Shown here piece after piece: positions 57,753 to 64,000 of a stretch of DNA of 64,000 bases (its first letter is position 1; every line of letters starts with the position of its first letter). Position numbers and translations under genes: made by a program. The stretch covers positions 2,389,821 to 2,453,820 of the forward strand of contig JAJEKV010000057.1 of assembly GCA_021234155.1 (NCBI GenBank). The letters are read 5' to 3'. The notes under the pieces were generated by a model. The model worked only from the letters and a program-made list of their open reading frames with translations, made no database searches and was not told the DNA's origin. The stretch comes from Isoetes taiwanensis (lineage: Eukaryota; Streptophyta; Lycopodiopsida; Isoetales; Isoetaceae).

Positions 57753-58277
57753 CTTTTTCCTATCAGCCTTTAGGCATGGACAAGTTCTTTTTGTGGCCCG
57801 CGACCTGGCCCCAGAAGCAGAGGCATCGTGGTGGAGCCTCCGTGCTTTGTCCACCCTGGCGGGACACAAGAAGTTGTCATACCACATCTTCACTTATGTG
57901 TTGGTACGTCGAGACTTCGCCTTGACCGCCTTGGGCCAGGATATAGCACCCTGGATGAGCATGAAGCTCCTCATGGCGGCCCCACTAGCTGCCGCCTATC
58001 CGCCAGAGATTGCTTCTCTTGTGGCCGCTACGGTGGATCCAGGGGTCACTTTGTTACGTCAGCGGCCGCCACCACCACCTCCTATACCGATGGACCAGGA
58101 TGCGGGGCCTAGCTCCTAGCTACCTATATCATGCATTGTAGAGTATAGCCTTTGGCTACTCAAAAATATGTAACCTTGCATTGATCTTTCATGCACTTTT
58201 TGAACGCAAGCAAATTATTTTTTCCTACAATACTTGTCTTTCTCTTTCTGGAGTTTGAAGTATAAGGAATAATTCAT

Positions 58278-58735
58278 TTGTTGTATATCCATTCTTGCCT
58301 TCTTACAGAAGAGGAAGAGGAAGAAGGGGAACCAGAACAATGGAAAGAACTGGAAGAGGACGAGCCGCCGCCAGAACAAGACTATGAGGAAGAGGATGGA
58401 GAATTTGAAGATGACGACGAAGATTATGAAGAGGAGGAACCAGAGGATGAAGGAGAGCCGCACGACCCCATCAAGGGGTTTGAGATCATTAACATCCTTC
58501 GTGAGCATGCTTTTGAGCATTTGCAATAGACGCTCCGTCGCACATGGAATTATTGGGATATGACTAAGCATGAAGCCTTTGCTGATGCGAACGATCACCT
58601 CTGGCAGATATTTTATGCACTTCGAGACCTCTTTAATTTGTTAATCATCAACCCTACTTTGGACTATCAGTATGTTATAATTCAGGCTTGGGCTAGGTAC
58701 AAAGTGGTCCGAGCAGTGAGGGAGAGTATTTGATA
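58278..58735 (+). pseudogene. Accessory ORF3: acidic protein
   Basis: The frame lacks an ATG before its acidic region but has a strong splice acceptor (TTCTTACAG, 58300-58308) just before it, so it may be an exon. Residues are overwhelmingly Glu/Asp (EEEEEEGEPEQWKELEEDEP...) and then FEIINILREHAFEHLQ. An in-frame TAG (58527-58529) interrupts it. The frame then goes on as TLRRTWNYWDM...QAWARYKVVRAV to a TGA at about 58733. Acidic stretches of this kind occur in histone chaperones, which is suggestive beside an H3 domain but not evidence of function. Confidence 0.55.
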
Positions 58736-58907
58736 CTCTATCTTATATCCCTTCACGCAGCCCTAAGCTTGTTGTTTAAGGACCTTTCCTGTCTACATGT
58801 AACTTTGGTTTTATTTCTTCTGTATAGCCAAAACTTCTTGTAACTGTGCTTTTCATCTTAATGATAAACGTGTTTCCTTTTGTAATCTTATTGTTATAAC
58901 AAATGGA

Positions 58908-60659
58908 ATGAGTATGCTTATCTTTGACTTGTTCTATCTAGACGGTGCACGCCCTCCCCCTTGGGCGACACCCGTTCAACCAGGCCGTCTTACCCCGGAA
59001 CAGGAGCTCACCATTATGAAACGTCAGCTTACTGAGCTCCAAGCATACGTATTGCAGCAGAATCTGCCACAGGAATATGGACCAGAGATTCCTGCTCCAC
59101 TGAACCCGCAGCCTGCACCTGCACCTGCGCCCGCTACGGCAAGTCGATCTAAGAGGACACGCCCTAGCTCATCCTCCAATGCTGCCTCGGAGTCTTCTGA
59201 CTCTTCTGATTCCTCTGAGGATGAGGCCGACCATGCCAAGACCAGCAAAAAGGATTACCAGAAAACGGTGGATTCCGCCATCACTACCATATGGAAGAAT
59301 CGGAAGCTCGCGCAATTCTCAGGGAAAACCAGGAATGGGATAGATGCCGAATCATGGTTGGACGAAATGCAGGAGTTTGGAAAGTCATATGGGATGACTG
59401 ACAAGGATATTGGTAAAGTTGCCACCACCAATCTTACAGGGTCGGCACGAATCTGGTGGAAAGGATATGCTCGCTCTCATGGGCTCACGAGGGGAAGGTG
59501 CCGCTACAAGATTTTTGCCAAAGCCTTTAAATCACATTATGTACCAAAGGCTCATTGTTGCCAGCAGATCCAAACTTTCTATCGCGTAGAACAGAAAAAC
59601 ATGACTGTCCAGGCTTATACAGATGAGTTCATGCGCTTACGCTTATACATCCCAGGGATTAATGAACGTAGGCCCGTTGAAGGCTATACAGATGGCTTAT
59701 CCCCTACCATAAGGAAGATGGTTCAAGCTATAGACCCTAAGACCATTGCAGAAGCAGAGGCTAAAGCACTTAGCCTAGAGGAAGACACCCCGAAGTACCA
59801 ACCACCACGACCCTCTTCGTTCACTCATAACAAGGGGTATACACCTTACAGAGGGCGCTCGCCTAGTCCAGGGCCTCTCGCCTCTACCGGATATCAGAAG
59901 GCTGATAAGAAGGTTTCCTTCACTGTGCCAGAGAAGCCTACCAACACTGCAGGGGCCTTCCGGGATATTCTCCAAGCTATCCCTAGAGATCAACGTGAAC
60001 AGTTACGTAGAGAGAAGGCCTGTTATCGGTGTTTCCGCCCAGGCCACCGTATGCAGGAATGCCCTTTCATCACACAGACAATGCAAGCTGCCCTAACAGA
60101 CATGGATTGGGAGGACCCGGATAATACCGCTGAGGATGACGCGCCTGCCTATATCACAGGTGAGTCTCACATATATGCTGCCATTGAAATAGGTCAAGCA
60201 ATCCACCAGCCCTCTGTCATTTCTACGGTTGGTCAAGTAGATTGTAAACCTTTTGTTATTCTTATGGATACGGGTAGTACTCATAACTTTGCATCACCTA
60301 GAATGGCGGAAGCCTTACAGCTCACCCCTTTGAGGTCTAAGCCACGTCCAGTTACGTTGGCAAGTGGAGCTATACGCCACACCCGTGGTCGCCGTATCAA
60401 TTTGAACATTCAATTGCCAGGAGCATCTATTGCTCTAGGAGCAGAAATAATGGATATTGGCCGTTATGATCTCATTGTGGGAATGGAATTCTTGGCCGCT
60501 GCCAAAGCCAACATTGATTGTGAGAGACGGAGGTTACCTTCAACGCGACCAATGGAGCCCGAGTTACTACAGCAGGTAAGCCGGTTAACCCTATTATGCA
60601 ATGTATTTCCTTACGCCAATTGCATAGGGCTCTCAGGAAGTCACAGATCACGGGCATGA
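58908..60659 (+). CDS. Ty3/gypsy gag-protease (chromovirus-like)
   Basis: 583 codons from ATG 58908. N-terminal Pro/Ser-rich region; gag core (about residues 130-290: FSGKTRNGIDAESWLDEM, TGSARIWWKGYA, TVQAYTDEFMRL); zinc knuckle CYRCFRPGHRMQEC (CX2CX4HX4C, about 60021-60062); aspartic protease with FVILMDTGSTHNF (about 60255-60293) and IMDIGRYDLIVGMEFL. The frame ends early at 60659 because of a slip near 60590, after which RT continues in another frame. An alternative start is an exon boundary at CTATCTAG (58938) just inside the ORF. Confidence 0.88.
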   Translation: MSMLIFDLFYLDGARPPPWATPVQPGRLTPEQELTIMKRQLTELQAYVLQQNLPQEYGPEIPAPLNPQPAPAPAPATASRSKRTRPSSSSNAASESSDSSDSSEDEADHAKTSKKDYQKTVDSAITTIWKNRKLAQFSGKTRNGIDAESWLDEMQEFGKSYGMTDKDIGKVATTNLTGSARIWWKGYARSHGLTRGRCRYKIFAKAFKSHYVPKAHCCQQIQTFYRVEQKNMTVQAYTDEFMRLRLYIPGINERRPVEGYTDGLSPTIRKMVQAIDPKTIAEAEAKALSLEEDTPKYQPPRPSSFTHNKGYTPYRGRSPSPGPLASTGYQKADKKVSFTVPEKPTNTAGAFRDILQAIPRDQREQLRREKACYRCFRPGHRMQECPFITQTMQAALTDMDWEDPDNTAEDDAPAYITGESHIYAAIEIGQAIHQPSVISTVGQVDCKPFVILMDTGSTHNFASPRMAEALQLTPLRSKPRPVTLASGAIRHTRGRRINLNIQLPGASIALGAEIMDIGRYDLIVGMEFLAAAKANIDCERRRLPSTRPMEPELLQQVSRLTLLCNVFPYANCIGLSGSHRSRA

Positions 60660-61398
60660 TCCGACTTGCTTCCGTGGAAGCTAAGTCCAAACAGGATGAA
60701 GTCCTTGATGCCTTGCCTTCAGCAATAGCCATGATGCTTCGGGAATACCATGATCTTTTCCCTGATGAAATCCATCGGCTACCACCTTTCAGAGGGGTAG
60801 AATGTGAAATTACCTTGGAACCAGGTACCAAGCCTACCAGTAAGGCCCCATATCGGATGAGTCTTCCTGAGTTGACCGAGCTTAAGAAGCATTTTACAGG
60901 AACTCCTCAAGTTAGGCTTCATTAGGCCTAGTGTTTCACCCTTTGGAGCCCCAATACTCTTTGTTAAGAAGAAAGATGGCACCATGAGGATGTGCATTGA
61001 TTACCGGCAACTAAATAAGCATACTATTAAGAATCGGTATGCTTTACCACGGGCTGATGATCTTATGGATCAATTGCAAGGGGCTAGGTATTTCACGAAG
61101 ATTGATCTTCGCTCAGGATATCACCAGATAAGAATCAAAGAGGATGACATCCATAAGTCTGCTTTCCGGACTCGCCATGGCCATTATGAGTTTACAGTGA
61201 TGCCATTTGGCCTGTCCAATGCTCCAGCCGCCTTCATGAAACTCATGAATGATGTCTTCCGCGAATACCTTGACGATTTTGTCGTTATATTCTTTGACGA
61301 TATCCTCATATACAGTAAGACGTTAGAAGATCATGAACGGCATCTTCGATTGGCATTACAGAAACTGAGACGCCATCAATTGTATGCCAAATTCTCTA
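60590..61398 (+). pseudogene. Ty3/gypsy reverse transcriptase, truncated
   Basis: In two frames: YHDLFPDEIHRLPPFRGVEC (60660-60925), then [56 protein letters not shown] and the catalytic [10 protein letters not shown] (about 61290). The FFDDIL form and order are typical of chromoviruses. The protein stops after LYAKFSK at 61395, where unrelated AT-rich sequence joins. RNase H, integrase, any chromodomain and the 3' LTR are missing from this copy. Confidence 0.88.
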
Positions 61399-61558
61399 AA
61401 TGGTTTGCAAACCATTAAAATATATGGTTTGCAATAATACATCATTCATTTTGTGTTTTTATTTTCTTGTTTACCTCAAAGTTTATCTATGTTTGCTTCT
61501 TTTGGGGCCCGAAGGGCCCAAAATTTTTTTAATATAACAACCAACATAACTACTATTA
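61399..61558. other. Foreign sequence at the pol break
   Basis: Begins with two near copies of ATGGTTTGCAA(A/T) around an AT-rich core and includes the hairpin GGGGCCCGAAGGGCCC. Its identity is unknown. Confidence 0.4.
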
Positions 61559-61956
61559 ACATTAATCAACACAAACCATTACATTCAACATGTTTAAATT
61601 AAAATCCCCCTAAAACCCCCTTTGGTTTGGGTGCAGCGAGGGGTGACGTAGGGCAGCGAGAGCCCCTATAATTATGTTTTGCACATACAAAATCAACACC
61701 ATATAGTATATTACCTCAAATCTCATAGTATTTTGCGAATCTTATTATACAGTATAGCAAATTCTGTACATCGATACCCCACAAACGAGGAACTTTGTGT
61801 ACGGCGTAGATTAAAGAATAAGAGGTGAATATGCCTATCCAACAGCTCTCATTGCCCGGAGTCACCCCCCGTGTGAATATGCACCCAAACCAAAGGGGGT
61901 TTTAGGGGGATTTTAATTTAAACATGTTGAATGTAATGGTTTGTGTTGATTAATGT
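61559..61956. mobile_element. 398-bp MITE with perfect 77-bp inverted repeats
   Basis: ACATTAATCAACACAAACCA...TTTGGTTTGGGTGCA (61559-61635) is repeated exactly, inverted, at 61880-61956. The interior (about 244 bp) has no coding sequence. The palindromic ATTAAT at both ends hides the target duplication; a TTA/TAA target would suggest PIF/Harbinger. Perfect arms imply recent insertion. Confidence 0.92.
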
Positions 61957-63090
61957 AGTATGTCTGTTTACGATATTATGTAGATATTCCAACTTGTCTC
62001 ACAATCTGCATCATCTATTTAAGATATTCTGCAAATATTCCAGTTTTCTCACTACCATTTCTAGGATATGCCCATTGGTCAATTCAAAAAGAGAGATATG
62101 CCATAGGGATCATACAATGGTTTAATTAAAGATTTCTTTTGGTGGTTAAGGCTCAGATTCCACTAGCAGTGTTTAGAACTTACTAATTTTGTGTAGCTAT
62201 ACATAAGAAAAACTGTTGGAACCTGTGATTCCATTAGAGACTGACAGTTGCTCCTTTCTTGCCGATGTGTATATTCTGACTTTGCCGGTAATTATTAGGT
62301 AATGTGGATTGGGACTCCAATTGCCATCCAAATTTTTTTTTGGCAAGTCATTGGGGTTTTTGCGGGAAGAAGAGGAGATCAAGTTTTTGGCACCAATCCG
62401 CTGCTTCTGCAGCCTCTACCCTTGACATCATCAAGAGAAACAACCGAGATATTTATTAATTGTCCTTTTCTCCCAAACATTATGTTTTTGTTAGAAGCTT
62501 TTCTTAATCGATATTGGAAGCTTTTCTGAATCAAAACCACAATTAACAATTTCTCTTATTAACTTTTCACTCCAATTGAGCTTTTCTATTAGAAAATTGT
62601 GAATCTAGAACATAAATATCTAATTAAACTTTTCTTTTGTGGAAGCTTTCCTGAAGCTAGCTTTTCTGTATAAAATTGTCCAGTTGCCTTCTCCGATTAT
62701 TATAAACTTATGGGTAAATGTCAACGTGTGAATCTATCATATTTGTGTTATCCTAGATTTCATACATCTATGTTATTGTTTGATGCAGATGGATTCACAA
62801 CCTGAGATTGTGCATTGCTCATAAGAATTGGATAAGGAGATGCACTCTAAAAAACAAAGTGCATATCCACAAAAAATACCTTCTGCTAATCTGCATTTCC
62901 ACAATTACTGCCTGCACTTCCATAACCACCAGCATTTCCATTTCATGTTTTCAACTTACCTTTTTCATCATCTTCATGGCAGTAACACTATATAATTGCC
63001 ACCTTTTATGAATTATGTGCCATTCTCTTCTAAACCACCTTATTCAGCACATGCATCTCCCATAGATCTGACAGTTCCATCAGAAGAAGC
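61957..63090. other. AT-rich, no gene seen
   Basis: No exon, repeat array or mobile-element motif recognised. A splice-like start of the next gene could lie near 62790 (ATGGATTCACAACC), but its frame closes quickly. Confidence 0.4.
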
Positions 63091-63097
63091 AAAACCT

Positions 63098-63483
63098 CAA
63101 CCCAAGGGCAGCATGCACTAATAAGCAATGAAAGGCTCCCACATGGTAAGAAAACTTCAAAGCGGAACAAGGATAAGGATCAAGTTGATGGTGCTGCTAG
63201 TAAGGGACCTACAATTGCAGTATATGATAAGGTAGATAGTGCTAGTAAGTACGCCATATGGGAAGGTAAGTGAACCGTTTTCTTGATCCATATCCAAGGA
63301 GAAATGCTTCTCTAAACCCTCCAAGCAAGGTGTGAATCTTTGGGTTTCAGCTTGGACAAAGCTTGTCGTAGCGTGTCCGGACTTTAACAAAGACTATGAA
63401 GCATGCAGGAAGAAGTGGAAAGCCTTATACAATGAAACAAAGAAGTTAAGGCATGCAATAATGTCTCAGGCAATGATAGGGCT
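63098..63483 (+). pseudogene. Myb/SANT (trihelix)-like gene fragment, interrupted
   Basis: Exon 1 (ends 63265) reads NERLPHGKKTSKRNKDKDQ ... DSASKYAIWE and has a GAAG|GTAAGTG donor. Exon 2 (from 63330 after CAAG) continues in phase: GVNLWVSAWTKLVVACPDF, then ACRKKWKALYNETKKL. The spaced Trp residues and CRKKWKALY match Myb/SANT-like DNA-binding domains seen in trihelix factors and in the partner protein of PIF/Harbinger transposons. Exon 2 is cut by a LINE tail at about 63484. Confidence 0.5.
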
Positions 63484-64000
63484 GATTTTTTATTTTTATT
63501 TTTTTTTGAAGGAAAGAAGATATTTTATTCATTAGATGGAAGTATTACAGCACATAGATCCCTTATGGACCAAATAGAAAATTAAGCACATAAGATCCCA
63601 TACGGATCAAATATCCTATCTGAATCTTTGATACTCAGAGGCCTCTCTCAACCTCTTCTTCAATCTAACTAGTACTACAGGGGAAATCACCATCTTCCCA
63701 GCTAGAAAGAGTACTAGAGGAGACAAGTACCAACTTTCCAAAAGATTCAAATAATCCCTGAATGCATAAGAAAGCCTCCTGCAAGAATAGAGGTGAATAG
63801 AAAAAGAACTGCAGAAACATGAACATTCTGCCACAATATTCAAAGAAACTGCCACTGCTTCCAAAATCTAATCAACAATGCAGATTAAGCAACCAGTAAT
63901 TCTGAAGACAAAAGTATAAGACCAAAAAAGATGCTGCATTGCCGGGACCTGTAGCAATCAGCCTGATGCTGGCCAGCCACAAAGCCCAGCTGCCAAACTT
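63484..64000 (-). mobile_element. 3' end of a minus-strand LINE (runs out of the window)
   Basis: A T-rich run (63487-63510) followed by GAAGGAAAGAAGATATTTTATTCATTAGATGG reads, on the minus strand, as a LINE-like 3' UTR with a poly(A) tail. A minus-strand frame (63864-63616) may be its last coding part. Target duplication cannot be checked because the other end is outside. Confidence 0.5.

Larger units (their letters stand above)
44903..58120 (+). pseudogene. Accessory ORF2, split by two nested insertions
   Basis: ATG at 44903 (CCAATGGCC). The frame runs to 45563, then 46305-46693, then 57754 to a stop at 58118, roughly 530 codons in all. The gaps are a 742-bp retroposon and an 11-kb gypsy. 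In each case removing the insert plus one copy of the target duplication keeps the frame. The N-terminal part (LLQPFLLQRIDLISN...LRWAWHPP) is unknown; the middle is acidic (SSDEEEDEH; HSDEEGEDLYYN); the C-terminal part (GQVLFVARDLAPEAEASWWS) ends Pro-rich (RPPPPPPIPMDQ). One in-frame TAG lies at 46368. Function unknown. It follows ORF1 by about 210 bp on the same strand. Confidence 0.72.

Overview
This is nuclear DNA from a land plant with a large, repeat-rich genome. The evidence is a two-exon histone H2A gene, two exons of a plant-type NHX antiporter, an intron-bearing ubiquitin-eL40 pseudogene, Ty3/gypsy and Ty1/copia elements primed by initiator-tRNA-Met-type sites, LINEs, MITEs and decayed coding DNA. 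The species cannot be read from the window. One LINE with a VDFAKAFD-type reverse transcriptase, unlike the usual plant L1 type, would fit a fern, lycophyte or gymnosperm better than a typical angiosperm, but this is only an inference. There are no prokaryotic features.

Layout. 0-9 kb: a 5'-truncated L1-type LINE with a clear target duplication and an internal tandem triplication; NHX exons 1-2 (minus); a gypsy 3' LTR (minus). 9-18 kb: AT-rich DNA, a gag zinc knuckle, a SINE-like repeat, a decayed non-L1 LINE (minus) and three small tandem arrays. 18-25.5 kb: an unrecognised gene made of short in-phase exons (minus), a SINE-like insertion with target duplication, and fragments of LTR/primer-site junctions. 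25.5-33.5 kb: mostly non-coding, with a minisatellite and a hairpin-rich stretch. 33.5-35.7 kb: a deleted copia element carrying a MULE-like insertion. 36-39.1 kb: a 100-bp palindrome, a gene tail, histone H2A, a small MITE and the ubiquitin-eL40 pseudogene, cut by a copia LTR that is itself cut by a gypsy LTR.

39.7-61.4 kb is the most interesting part. On the plus strand, an LTR and primer site are followed by three unusual reading frames and then by gag-protease-RT of a chromovirus-like Ty3/gypsy element. The first frame ends in a complete histone H3 fold. The second is split by two nested insertions: a 742-bp poly(A) retroposon and an 11-kb minus-strand Tat/Athila-like gypsy. Both can be recognised by target duplications, and removing each brings the reading frame back into register. 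The third is very acidic. If these frames belong to the retroelement, it is a gypsy lineage with 5' accessory genes, one of them a captured histone. The 11-kb element has its own extras: an intact 863-codon coiled-coil ORF downstream of pol and a small antisense ORF.

61.4-64 kb: a 398-bp MITE with perfect 77-bp inverted repeats, and a Myb/SANT (trihelix)-like gene fragment cut by the 3' end of another LINE.

Many reading frames are broken. Some breaks could be assembly or basecalling errors, so claims about decay should be checked against reads.
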